Both the position numbers and the translations under genes were made by a program. 64,000 bases of DNA from Candidatus Heimdallarchaeota archaeon B3_Heim (GTDB taxonomy: Archaea > Asgardarchaeota > Heimdallarchaeia > Hodarchaeales > Hodarchaeaceae). Positions 29,878-38,349 of this stretch are shown one piece after another; position 1 is the stretch's first letter; each line of letters starts with the position of its first letter. Under the pieces are notes generated by a model. That model worked only from the letters and a program-made list of their open reading frames with translations. It was not told the DNA's origin and ran no database searches. Where the stretch lies: positions 1-64,000 of the forward strand of contig NJBF01000016.1 in the NCBI GenBank assembly GCA_003144275.1. Direction: 5' to 3'.

Positions 29878-30750
29878 CTATTGCCTCATAGAATCTATCA
29901 GTTTCTGGAGTTGAGGTAAATTTGCTTCCCGTTTAAACAGGGGATCCTTATTTGTTTTATAAACTGGCAAATAATCTTCAAAAGTTGGTTTTTCATTCTT
30001 ATAGAAAACCCCCAAAGGTAATTTCCCTTTCTCGGTAGCTCTTTTGAAAGCCTCAGTTCTATTTTTTGGATCATATGATTCTTCTAGATAATATACATTT
30101 TCCCTGAACCATTTCCACGTGTTTATCTTATTAAATGATACACAAGGTTGGAGGATATCAACAAAAGAATATCCTTTGAAAGAAATAGCTTGTTTAATTA
30201 CTTCAAAAGATTTTTCTTGGTCTGCAATTGAAACTCGTGCAACGAAAGCTGCATCTAATGCAATAGCTAGTGCTAATGGATTAAATGGTTCATTGGTAAC
30301 ACCTTGTACCTGAACTGGTGTAATAAATCCAAACTGGCTGGTTGGTGAAGCTTGACCTTTGGTTAATCCGTATACCATGTTATCGTGTGCAAGATGGGTA
30401 ATATTTGGGTTTCTCAGGATATTATGGATAAAATGGTTACCACCTTCACCAAATGAACATCCATCGCCACTTTCAACAATGACGGTAAGCTCAGGATTAG
30501 CTGCTTTAACTGCCATTGCTGCAGCTACTGCTCGTCCGTGTAGACCATTAAAAACGTTAGTTTTCAGATAATGAGGAGTTTTTGCCGCTTGACCTATACC
30601 CGATGCCATGACCAATTTTTCAGGCTTTATATCTAATTCAGTTAATGCTTGTTTGACAATTTTTAAAATACTAAAATTTCCACATCCGGGGCACCACGCC
30701 ACGTCTGTTTCATGGGGCATATCATAAATACTTGTATCCATGTATTTCAT
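29878..30750 (-). CDS. 2-oxoacid:ferredoxin oxidoreductase, beta subunit
   Basis: This subunit binds thiamine diphosphate and a cluster, and decarboxylates a 2-oxoacid to acyl-CoA while reducing ferredoxin. The TPP motif [13 protein letters not shown] and [18 protein letters not shown] are clear. Cys20 and Cys23 (WCPGCG) and a Cys in LQPCVSFN match cluster ligands. At the usual third position the sequence reads [16 protein letters not shown], with Gln and Thr where homologues have Cys, so the cluster site looks altered. It lies 3 bp after the alpha/gamma gene. Confidence 0.9.
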   Translation of the reverse strand: MKYMDTSIYDMPHETDVAWCPGCGNFSILKIVKQALTELDIKPEKLVMASGIGQAAKTPHYLKTNVFNGLHGRAVAAAMAVKAANPELTVIVESGDGCSFGEGGNHFIHNILRNPNITHLAHDNMVYGLTKGQASPTSQFGFITPVQVQGVTNEPFNPLALAIALDAAFVARVSIADQEKSFEVIKQAISFKGYSFVDILQPCVSFNKINTWKWFRENVYYLEESYDPKNRTEAFKRATEKGKLPLGVFYKNEKPTFEDYLPVYKTNKDPLFKREANLPQLQKLIDSMRQ

Positions 30751-30753
30751 CTC

Positions 30754-32457
30754 CTAAATCTTCTCAATAAACTCCTTCACTTCTTCTACACTGAAAGGCA
30801 TACCGTTATATTTCAGAAATTGATCGGGTTTGATGTTGTACTCCAATGTAATCACTTTTCCGAATTGAGCGGTAGCATTGTTTTCAACTACAACAACCTT
30901 TTTTGCTTTTTTCAGGTAATCAATAGTATCTTCTGATAATGGATACACTTGTTTGAAATGGAGAAAAGCCACATCTTTTCGGGTCGATAGCTCTAGAGCT
31001 TCTTTCACAGCACTATAGGTTGACCCCCAGCCTATCAGCAAAATAGAATAATCTGTAGGGCCAATTAATTCAGGTTTAACGAAATCTTCTTTTAATAATT
31101 TGAGTTTTTTATATAGACGCTTATCTACCATTTTGGGTCGTAAATCATGGACATCCTCTGTAATGTGGCCTTCTTCATCGTGTTCATCACTATCCACATT
31201 TACTAATCCCGATCCATAACCTGGGATTCCCCGAGGAGAAATGCCATTCTCTGTAAGGAGATATCGTTTGTAGTTTTCATCCGTCTTTTCGATATACTTC
31301 GTATTTTTAATGTTTGTAAGATCCAGATCGGGAAGGCTATAATGTGAATCAACGAGGAATTGATCACTAAGTATGAATACTGGAACTTGATACTTATCTG
31401 CGAGATTAAATGCGTGCTGAGTCAGAAAAAAAGCTTCTTCTGCATTTCCAGGAGCAAAAATTGCCCGTGCGAATTCTCCATGACCGCCATTTAGTACAAA
31501 TTGTAAGTCCTCTTGACCTGTTCGCGTTGGAAGTCCTGTTCCTGGTCCAGGACGCTGTGCTATGTGGAAGACCATTGGAGTTTCTAAAATTCCTGACAAT
31601 GATAGTCCTTCGGTCATAAGAGCAAAACCTCCTCCAGAAGTTGTAATCATTGCTCTTGCACCAGCGTACCATGCGCCAATTCCTTTGTTGACCGCAGCAA
31701 TTTCATCTTCTGCCTGATCTATTATAATCCCAAAATCTTCTGCCTTTTGGGAAAGGAAGACCAATACTCCTGTCGAGGGGGACATAGGATAAGAGGAGAT
31801 AAAGTTGAGTCCTGCTGCGATACTTCCCATTGCGATTGCTTGTGATCCATTTAATGTAAGATAGTTCTTTACTGAATCATCTTTTTGAAGATCAATTTTA
31901 AGTTTCCCATCTTCTAGCATTTGATTCCCGATCTCGCTACCGCGCTGGCAAGCCTTTATATTGTTTTGGAGAATAGTATCTCCTTTTGATGAGAATCTTT
32001 TTGTTAAATATGACTTAGAAATATTCTCTTCTACACCAAAAAGTGCAAGGAATATACCGACAGAGACGATATTTGTATAAATCTTACCACCGATCTCATT
32101 AGCAATTTTAGTAAAGTCAACTTTGATAATATTTGCTCTATTTGGACAGTATTCTTCTGCTATATTCCCCTCTTCCCCAATGATAATAGTTTCTGGTGAA
32201 ATTCTGTGTTCCAAGTGTTTAAGCGCTTTTGAACTTAAAGGAAATAAAATGTCAATTCGATCTATAAAGGCTGATTTTGATTTTTCATCTGAAATACGTA
32301 TTAAAGTGGAGTTAGTTCCTCCTCTAATTCGTGACATGAATTCTGAGGTACTATAGACGTGATAACCAGACAATTTGAGCATTCCAGTTACAAGTTGCTC
32401 AACTGTTGCAATTCCTTGTCCTGCTTCTCCGCATAATACTATTGATACTTCTTTCAT
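30754..32457 (-). CDS. 2-oxoacid:ferredoxin oxidoreductase, fused gamma-alpha subunit
   Basis: This 567-residue fusion has the gamma domain at the N-terminus (CGEAGQGIATVEQLV, MSRIRGGTNSTLIR, residues about 1-190) and the alpha domain after it (GSQAIAMGSIAAGLNFISSY, YPMSPST, TSGGGFALMTEGLSLSG). The YPMSPST segment corresponds to the YPITP substrate motif of Sulfolobus-type broad-specificity enzymes. With the beta subunit it probably oxidises pyruvate or 2-oxoglutarate. The gene starts with ATG and is first in the operon. Confidence 0.92.
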   Translation of the reverse strand: MKEVSIVLCGEAGQGIATVEQLVTGMLKLSGYHVYSTSEFMSRIRGGTNSTLIRISDEKSKSAFIDRIDILFPLSSKALKHLEHRISPETIIIGEEGNIAEEYCPNRANIIKVDFTKIANEIGGKIYTNIVSVGIFLALFGVEENISKSYLTKRFSSKGDTILQNNIKACQRGSEIGNQMLEDGKLKIDLQKDDSVKNYLTLNGSQAIAMGSIAAGLNFISSYPMSPSTGVLVFLSQKAEDFGIIIDQAEDEIAAVNKGIGAWYAGARAMITTSGGGFALMTEGLSLSGILETPMVFHIAQRPGPGTGLPTRTGQEDLQFVLNGGHGEFARAIFAPGNAEEAFFLTQHAFNLADKYQVPVFILSDQFLVDSHYSLPDLDLTNIKNTKYIEKTDENYKRYLLTENGISPRGIPGYGSGLVNVDSDEHDEEGHITEDVHDLRPKMVDKRLYKKLKLLKEDFVKPELIGPTDYSILLIGWGSTYSAVKEALELSTRKDVAFLHFKQVYPLSEDTIDYLKKAKKVVVVENNATAQFGKVITLEYNIKPDQFLKYNGMPFSVEEVKEFIEKI

Positions 32458-32734
32458 ATAAGCATACTTCCGAAAATTTATTTTTTTCTAATCTGTTATG
32501 ATAGATGTGCTCTTCAAGGCAACATAAGGAAACTAAACTCATGTTAAATCGCTTAATGTTCTGTTTATCGAAAGTGGGGAAAAACATTGTGAGCGCTGAT
32601 TTCGCAAAACTCAAACCTAGAGTTAATTTCCCTGAAATTATTTGAATTCTCTCTTCCTTTTTAAGGTTGTAGTCCATGATATCAAGGTGATTCATTAAAT
32701 TCCGTGAAGTTTTTATACCAAATTATTATAAGAA

Positions 32735-33130
32735 GTGATAGGGAAACCATTGGGAACTCATGAAATTATCCAAGCTTTTGAAGCAGTTTTTGGAGAAATG
32801 ATTGACCTTCCAGCATGTATTTCCATATGTGACAATGATGGGCTCCTTATATATTCAGTGGGGGAATGTGCAGACCAATGGGTCTTAGAATCATTGTTAT
32901 CATATCTAATCATGTCATATGAAGCTACTCATGAGAAATTAGCACTAACAGATGAGAAACTCGATAGTCTCGTGATAACTACTGGGAATAAAGTCTATTA
33001 CATTGATAACATTGGGGGAAAGGACGTCCTATATATGATAATTCAAACCACACCAGTCTTAATGAACAAAGTTCTACCTTTTCTTAAAAACATCGTAATT
33101 AATGTTGAAAAATCGTTATCTAGAGGATAA
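32735..33130 (+). CDS. Roadblock/LC7-like small protein
   Basis: The 131-residue protein shows the alternating pattern of the roadblock/longin-like fold: helix (EIIQAFEAVFGEMIDLPACI), strand (ISICDNDGLLIYSV), long helix (LESLLSYLIMSYEATHEKLA), then strands (SLVITTGNKVYYIDN and DVLYMIIQTTP) and a final helix. In eukaryotes and Asgards such proteins act as GTPase regulators or scaffolds, so it may partner a small GTPase such as the one at 5.7 kb. GTG at 32735 or TTG at 32750 could be the start. The match is by pattern only. Confidence 0.55.
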   Translation: MIGKPLGTHEIIQAFEAVFGEMIDLPACISICDNDGLLIYSVGECADQWVLESLLSYLIMSYEATHEKLALTDEKLDSLVITTGNKVYYIDNIGGKDVLYMIIQTTPVLMNKVLPFLKNIVINVEKSLSRG

Positions 33131-33371
33131 AATGCTTATAACATCATATAAAAAATGAGAATTCCTCTCAAATCTCTCTTTTATAAGAAATGAGTAGAGT
33201 TTTCCCAATTCTAACGATGCAAAATTTGATTTATCAGGCATAGTTGCCTTAAAACATTTTTTTCGGAAAACATCCCGCCATCAAGTAACTTTTTAATTTC
33301 CTAATATTTCCCCTTGCTCTGTCTAAGGTATGCTAATTGAATATAATTCATCATTTAAAGGAAGATAGATA
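33131..33371. other. Intergenic, nothing recognised
   Basis: AT-rich sequence follows the roadblock-like gene. A weak stem (TGAG/CTCA) near 33156-33170 followed by pyrimidines could be a terminator. I see no gene. Confidence 0.4.
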
Positions 33372-33383
33372 TTCATGACTGAA

Positions 33384-33395
33384 TTTGTCAGACAA
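33384..33395. repeat. Palindromic repeat TTTGTCAGACAA, left copy
   Basis: The 12-mer contains the perfect palindrome TTGTC-A-GACAA and is repeated exactly at 33710-33721, bracketing the hairpin-rich segment. Confidence 0.55.
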
Positions 33396-33709
33396 CCCAG
33401 TAAAACTGAGGTCTGGACAGGATGAATCACGCATCCGCTATCCGGAGAAAACCAATTCAACTAGTGAATTAGCATTCGAGGGACTACTTGGGTCTGGGGG
33501 CTGATATAATACCTTAATTCATCGAATTTCAGAAACCTCTGGGTGTATCCCCCTCGCCTTTGACGGATAACTCGTTTAACGTAGTTACGAGGGAGATATT
33601 CCCAAAATCTTAGTTTGTGTTTAGTTCATCACCTCCTTCCGTAAGGATTTGAGAGGAGGAGTCCTTATAAGAGTTTCAGCGAGAGAGATAAACGAAAATG
33701 AGGATAAAC

Positions 33710-33721
33710 TTTGTCAGACAA
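33710..33721. repeat. Palindromic repeat TTTGTCAGACAA, right copy
   Basis: This is an exact copy of 33384-33395, starting 326 bp further on. Here the palindrome extends by one more base on each side. Confidence 0.55.
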
Positions 33722-33722
33722 A

Positions 33723-34188
33723 TTTAATTGAAATTCTGAAGTTTATTTCACGAAGTTATTCTTTGAATGAAGTGCTACATAATTTTTACTCCCCCAAGAT
33801 ACCAATCGTTTCTCAAAAGAAAGCAGCTAATGCTCTTTTGAATATTATATAAAATTTCACTCTTCTAGATGTAGATGAGAAAAAAATTCTCTCATAATTT
33901 TATAAATAAACACTAAAAAGGTTGACTGTGAATTTAATAAACACTACGGATTCTATTCAGACAAATAAAATTGGATTGATGATATCCTTGGAGAATTTGC
34001 ATGAAAAAATGATTCTTGATTGATTTACTTAATCGAAGACTGGAAAAAATAATTATTAAAAGACACTTCTTGTTATCCTTTTCTTGAATAAATCGTGAAG
34101 AACTCAAATCATTATTAGTAGAAGTAAGTGGAGCAACACTTTAATCAATCTGTACAAGATAAGAGTTAAATCAGTAACATGATACGAA
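33723..34188. other. Intergenic stretch, possibly decayed coding sequence
   Basis: There is no intact gene here. A frame of 67 codons at 33649-33852 starts with TTG inside the hairpin-rich segment and has no recognisable features. The following 300 bases contain codon-like stretches broken by stops, as in a decayed gene, but nothing can be identified. Confidence 0.35.
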
Positions 34189-34198
34189 TTTATAATAC
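34189..34198 (+). promoter_or_regulatory. TATA-like promoter of the inositol-phosphate synthase gene
   Basis: TTTATAATAC lies about 30 bp before the ATG at 34227, and AAAGGTAG (34213-34220) is a fitting ribosome-binding site. This implies a short leader. Confidence 0.45.
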
Positions 34199-34226
34199 TG
34201 ATTTTCGTTTTTAAAGGTAGATACCG

Positions 34227-35312
34227 ATGGGAAAAATAAGAGTAGCAATAGTAGGGCTGGGAAATTGTGCTTCAGCCTTAATTCAAGGAGTTCACTATTA
34301 TCGCAATGAAAAACCAGATACACGGGTTCCAGGATTAATGCATGTTAAATTTGGTGATTATCATGTCCGTGATTTGGAATTCGTTGCTGCGTTTGAAGTC
34401 AATAAAGATAAGATTGGGAAGAAAATTAGTGATGCGATTTGGGTTGAACCCAATTGTACCCCAAAATTCTCCGATATCCCTGATATCGATGTAATCGTTC
34501 AACCTGGACCTATCAATGATGGTGTTGCCTCTCACATGGTAGATTCTTTCCATTGTTATGATGAAGCGAAAATGAGCCCTGTTGATGTGGCTCAAGTCTT
34601 AAAAGATAGTAAAGCCGATGTCTTGGTTAATTTTCTTCCAGTCGGAAGTGAGAAAGCTACACGTGTTTACGCACAAGCATGCCTAGATTCTGGAGTTTCT
34701 CTTGCCAATGGAATTCCTTCGTTTATTGTTTCAGATCCAACGAAAGAATGGCCAAATAAATTTGAAGAGAAGGGTATTCCTATTGCTGGAGATGATATAA
34801 AATCTCAAATCGGAGCTACGATTCTACATCGTGTTCTTACCAAATTAATGTTGGATCGCGGAATCGAAATTGAGAAAACTTATCAATTGAATGTTGGTGG
34901 AAATACTGATTTTGAAAATATGAAGTACGAAGCTCGTTTAACGTCAAAGCGGATAAGTAAAACAGAAGCAGTTACAAGTTTAATGCCCCATGATGTACCA
35001 ACACGAATTGGCCCCTCTGATTATGTACCCTTTTTAGGAGATAGAAAGATCTGTTACTTGATGCTTGAAGGACGAAAATTTGGTGATCAACCTGTCTCTA
35101 TAGAAGCGAAATTGAGTGTCATTGATAGTCCCAATTCTGCAGGTGTTATGATAGACGTCATCCGGGCTTTAAAAATTGCCAGAGATCGTAAAATCGGTGG
35201 TCCATTAATTTCAATGTCTTCGTATTCATTTAAACACCCTCCAGTTCAAGTACCTGATTTTGAGGCTCATGAACGTGTTGAGGCATTTATTCGTGGAGAA
35301 GTAGAAAGGTAA
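34227..35312 (+). CDS. ino1: Myo-inositol-1-phosphate synthase
   Basis: This NAD-dependent enzyme makes inositol 1-phosphate from glucose 6-phosphate. It has the N-terminal Rossmann motif VAIVGLGNCASALIQG, the middle segment ADVLVNFLPVGSEKAT, GDDIKSQIGATILHRVL and NVGGNTDFENM, with SPNSAGVMIDVIRALKIA near the end. At 361 residues it is the short archaeal/actinobacterial form. The following UbiA prenyltransferase and the dolichol-kinase-like gene suggest that the product feeds archaetidylinositol-type lipids. Confidence 0.95.
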   Translation: MGKIRVAIVGLGNCASALIQGVHYYRNEKPDTRVPGLMHVKFGDYHVRDLEFVAAFEVNKDKIGKKISDAIWVEPNCTPKFSDIPDIDVIVQPGPINDGVASHMVDSFHCYDEAKMSPVDVAQVLKDSKADVLVNFLPVGSEKATRVYAQACLDSGVSLANGIPSFIVSDPTKEWPNKFEEKGIPIAGDDIKSQIGATILHRVLTKLMLDRGIEIEKTYQLNVGGNTDFENMKYEARLTSKRISKTEAVTSLMPHDVPTRIGPSDYVPFLGDRKICYLMLEGRKFGDQPVSIEAKLSVIDSPNSAGVMIDVIRALKIARDRKIGGPLISMSSYSFKHPPVQVPDFEAHERVEAFIRGEVER

Positions 35313-35327
35313 AATCTTCGACAGCAC

Positions 35328-36266
35328 ATGGTGCTCGATTTGGCAACTAAGTCAATATTTCATGATATTTACGATTTAATTAGATTACCTCTTTGTATAA
35401 TGGGTTCTCTTGCTGGGTTTACTGCAGGATTAATTGTTTTATTAGTTCAGAACCCAGGTTACAATATTATTACTCTACTTTCACAATATTGGCAATTAGG
35501 AGCATTAGGTCTTTCAATTCCATTTCTTATTGTAGGAGCTTCAATGGCTATTAATGATTACCATGATTATGAGGCTGATCGTATAAATGGAAGAATTGAT
35601 AGACCACTTGTTCGAAATTCTAAGCTTAAACCACAATATGTCCTCTATGGGTCACTCTCAATGATTGGGCTTGGAGTTTTGATCTCTCTCTTCCTCTTTA
35701 ATAACAATTTCTTAGTACCTCTTGGTGTTATCATTTTCAGTTTTCTATCAATATCCTACAATTTATGGACCAAAGAAAAAGGAATTTTAGGGAATATCAC
35801 AGTTGCTACAAGTAATACTGCTCCTTACTTATTAACTCTAGTTGCTCTTGATGCTCAAGATCTAGATACTATACTTGTTGTTATCGTAATGGCTATTATC
35901 GTTTTTTGCGGTGTATTGGGACGTGAATTAGTAAAAGGAATTATGGATATCGAAGGTGATCGGAAAACCGATTCTCGGACATTTGCTGTTCAATACGGTC
36001 CCAAAAGAGCTGTACAACTGGCTTCATTCTTTTTTATTCTCTTAATTATTCTCATACCGATACCTATGTTCATTAAATTTCAACATAATTATCTCTATCT
36101 TATTTTGATGGTGATTACTGTTTTTCTGTTTCTCTATACTGTTGGTATTTTATATAATGATCCTTCTATTAAATCAGGAAGAAAAGCTAGATCCTATACT
36201 CGAACTGCACTTTGGATAGGATCTGCAGCATTTTTAGTTGGAGCTATTGCTCTTTCTGGAGTTTAA
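35328..36266 (+). CDS. UbiA-family prenyltransferase (geranylgeranylglyceryl phosphate type)
   Basis: This 312-residue membrane protein has eight or nine helices. The first Asp-rich motif is NDYHDYEADRINGRIDRP and the second is DIEGDRKTDSRTFA, both needed for Mg-diphosphate binding. The form NDYxDYExDxINxxxxRP is typical of archaeal digeranylgeranylglyceryl phosphate synthase, which adds the second isoprenoid chain of archaeal lipids. A role in quinone or haem side-chain prenylation cannot be excluded. The start is 16 bp after ino1. Confidence 0.85.
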   Translation: MVLDLATKSIFHDIYDLIRLPLCIMGSLAGFTAGLIVLLVQNPGYNIITLLSQYWQLGALGLSIPFLIVGASMAINDYHDYEADRINGRIDRPLVRNSKLKPQYVLYGSLSMIGLGVLISLFLFNNNFLVPLGVIIFSFLSISYNLWTKEKGILGNITVATSNTAPYLLTLVALDAQDLDTILVVIVMAIIVFCGVLGRELVKGIMDIEGDRKTDSRTFAVQYGPKRAVQLASFFFILLIILIPIPMFIKFQHNYLYLILMVITVFLFLYTVGILYNDPSIKSGRKARSYTRTALWIGSAAFLVGAIALSGV

Positions 36267-36289
36267 ATCACAACTATTAAGGGATAAAA

Positions 36290-37672
36290 TTGTTCGGAGA
36301 ACCAAATAAATTCGCTTGGCAAATTGCTCAGAAGTCTAATCTGCGTGAGGGAACCGATGGAGTATATAAAATTATTAGAATTCTCTATAGATACCAACAA
36401 CAAAAACTAACCAATAAGGAATTTGCAAAATTAGTTGGAATTCCAGTGCCAGTTGTATCAGCTGTTCGGGGGGAATTGATGAAAGCAGAATTTCTGAAAA
36501 CGAAAAATCTTCTTAGCTCAACGGCTATATCATGGACTGAAAAGGAAATGGGATTGCGATTTGAATTCTCCTTCTTCCAAGAGTTTTCTCCTTCTTCTCC
36601 CATACTTTCGTCCGAACATTTGTCATTTTTTAATCCAATAATTAAAGCTCTTGAGGATCGTCCGCCACCTGAATATAAATACGATCAGTCAAGAAGCACT
36701 ACTGAAACCGTATTAAAACGAGCTTTAATAATGGCACGAAATGGGGATGTAGAAGGAAAGAAAATAGTTTTACTCGGTGATGATGATGGATTAACACTGG
36801 CACTCGCGCATCTTGATTGTGCTCGTGAAATATTGGTGATTGATATTGACTCACGAATTTTAAAGTTAATTAATGACTTTACCGAGCGAAATAATTATTC
36901 AACATTGATACGTACTCAATTATGGGATATAAGAACCGCTTTTCCAGAAGAATGGTTGAATTACTTTGATACGTTTGAGATGGATCCACCGTACACTGTT
37001 TCAGGATTTAAACTGTTTGTAAATCGTGCTCTTTCATTAATTAATCCTGATTCAAGCTCACATGGGTACATTTCCTTCGGAAATAAGTCCCCATTTGAAA
37101 AATGGGAGTGTCAAGAGCATTTAAATACACACGGGCTTGTTATTGAGGAATTTATTCCTAATTTCAATAAGTATATTGGAGCAACAATACTTGGAAGTAC
37201 ATCTAATCTGTATACTGTTAGCTCAATCCCACAAAAAGTGTGTAGGACAGAGTTAACGGACCAACAACAAGCAATCTATACTTTTGATGAAGACAAAGTG
37301 AAAGATTTACCAACAGTAGGGTATCAAATAATTGGAGAATTCTATGGAGTGAGTAAAGAAATCTTAACTGATGGTGATCATCTAAAGGGAATCGCCTTAC
37401 TTGGACTAGAGCAGAGTAAACTTCATACTGAGGAAGTTTTTTTAAAAAAGTATTCTCCATACGGAGTATCAATCATCTTTATTTTGGTAGAAAGTCATTG
37501 TCACATCCATACATGGCCTGAACATAACTACTTATCATTGGATTTATTCGTATGTGAAGCGAAGGAAAAAGCCGAAACATTCTTTCACTACTTTTTAAGA
37601 AGGATAAATCCAGTCGATTATCATAAGTTTCAATTTTATCGGGGAAGTCCCCCAATATCAGATGAGTTTTAA
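36290..37672 (+). CDS. Fused branched-polyamine synthase (BpsA-like) and S-adenosylmethionine decarboxylase
   Basis: The 460-residue protein has two enzymes in one chain. Residues about 1-320 match the BpsA (DUF43) aminopropyltransferase: an N-terminal winged-helix part, KIVLLGDDDGLTLALAHLD, VIDIDSRIL and the DPPYT motif. Residues about 330-460 match bacterial-type AdoMet decarboxylase: LVESHCHIHTWPEHNY, in which S402 would become the pyruvoyl group, and DLFVCE with the catalytic Cys. One chain would thus make decarboxylated AdoMet and use it to add aminopropyl groups. It starts with TTG 24 bp after the UbiA gene. Confidence 0.85.
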   Translation: MFGEPNKFAWQIAQKSNLREGTDGVYKIIRILYRYQQQKLTNKEFAKLVGIPVPVVSAVRGELMKAEFLKTKNLLSSTAISWTEKEMGLRFEFSFFQEFSPSSPILSSEHLSFFNPIIKALEDRPPPEYKYDQSRSTTETVLKRALIMARNGDVEGKKIVLLGDDDGLTLALAHLDCAREILVIDIDSRILKLINDFTERNNYSTLIRTQLWDIRTAFPEEWLNYFDTFEMDPPYTVSGFKLFVNRALSLINPDSSSHGYISFGNKSPFEKWECQEHLNTHGLVIEEFIPNFNKYIGATILGSTSNLYTVSSIPQKVCRTELTDQQQAIYTFDEDKVKDLPTVGYQIIGEFYGVSKEILTDGDHLKGIALLGLEQSKLHTEEVFLKKYSPYGVSIIFILVESHCHIHTWPEHNYLSLDLFVCEAKEKAETFFHYFLRRINPVDYHKFQFYRGSPPISDEF

Positions 37673-37685
37673 GGTGTAAAAGTAA

Positions 37686-38339
37686 ATGTCAAGTCGTTTA
37701 GAAGATCAAAATCATGAATTCAACTTTCTAAACGAACTAGGTAGAAAAGCAGTCCACTTGACCGTGTTAATTATTCCTTTTAGTTACCATGTACTTAAAA
37801 TCGAATTATGGTTCATGATTTTGTCATTATTCGGTGTTTTATGTTTTTTCATTCCGATGGAGCTATACCGTCTTAAGGTCAATCCAAAAACCTGGTTAAA
37901 CTTTATAACTCGGGAAGCAGAAAAAGACGAAGTTGCTAACTATATTCCTTCAACACTTATTTGGTTAGTAGTATTGCTTGGAGTTTACTGGTTTTACTCA
38001 ATTGAAATAGCAGAATTGGCGTTGGTTGCAACTGTACTTGGAGATTCTGCGGCTGCGCTTATTGGAAGAGGAGTAGGGCAACATAGATTGCCTTTTACTA
38101 AGGGGAAAACAATCGAAGGTTATTTGGGAGGAGTAGTATTCACTTATATATTTGGATTTGCCTTTCTATATATAGTTGGAATGCCCTCACTAATCCTACC
38201 TCTCTTACCAGTTGTTGCGATAGCAATATTTGATTTTTTTGAAGATTTACCATATTGGGCAGCCGATAACCTGTTTCACCCATTAATAACGCTTGTTTTT
38301 GCATATATCCTAATTATTCTAGGAATTATTAATGCTTAA
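37686..38339 (+). CDS. Dolichol kinase/phosphatidate cytidylyltransferase-like membrane enzyme
   Basis: This 217-residue membrane protein has about six or seven helices and begins ELGRKAVHLTVLIIP, the N-terminal signature of the SEC59/DGK1 group. VLGDSAAALIGRGVGQHRLP followed by KGKTIEGYLGG is the CTP-binding region of CTP-dependent lipid kinases. It probably phosphorylates dolichol or another polyprenol with CTP; cytidylyl transfer to archaetidate is the alternative. It starts 14 bp after the polyamine fusion gene, at the end of the lipid and polyamine run. Confidence 0.82.
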   Translation: MSSRLEDQNHEFNFLNELGRKAVHLTVLIIPFSYHVLKIELWFMILSLFGVLCFFIPMELYRLKVNPKTWLNFITREAEKDEVANYIPSTLIWLVVLLGVYWFYSIEIAELALVATVLGDSAAALIGRGVGQHRLPFTKGKTIEGYLGGVVFTYIFGFAFLYIVGMPSLILPLLPVVAIAIFDFFEDLPYWAADNLFHPLITLVFAYILIILGIINA

Positions 38340-38349
38340 CTCCTCGTTA

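Larger units (their letters stand above)
33372..33722 (+). ncRNA. Candidate structured RNA or small element of unknown family
   Basis: This segment is visibly more GC-rich than its surroundings and packed with short stems: ACCCAG/CTGAGGT (33395-33412, one bulge), GGATG/CATCC (33420-33436), AATTCA/TGAATT (33454-33470), CAGA/TCTG (33530-33541) and CCCTCG/CGAGGG (33551-33593) stacked on an inner TAACT/AGTTA. It has no convincing coding frame. I looked for RNase P, SRP RNA and tRNA signatures and found none. The strand is arbitrary. Confidence 0.35.

Noticed and set aside
32399..32695. Minus-strand frame of 98 codons overlapping the start of the ferredoxin oxidoreductase alpha/gamma gene
   Set aside because: It overlaps the 5' end of a certain gene in another frame, has no recognisable motif and an unlikely composition.
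33610..33665. TCACCTCCTT resembles the 3' end of 16S rRNA
   Set aside because: No rRNA sequence precedes it; it is a short match within a local inverted repeat.
33372..33722. RNase P RNA, SRP RNA or tRNA
   Set aside because: None of the conserved elements of these RNAs could be found on either strand.
33649..33852. Plus-strand frame of 67 codons starting with TTG
   Set aside because: It begins inside the hairpin-rich segment, has a poor start and no family features. It may be chance or a remnant.
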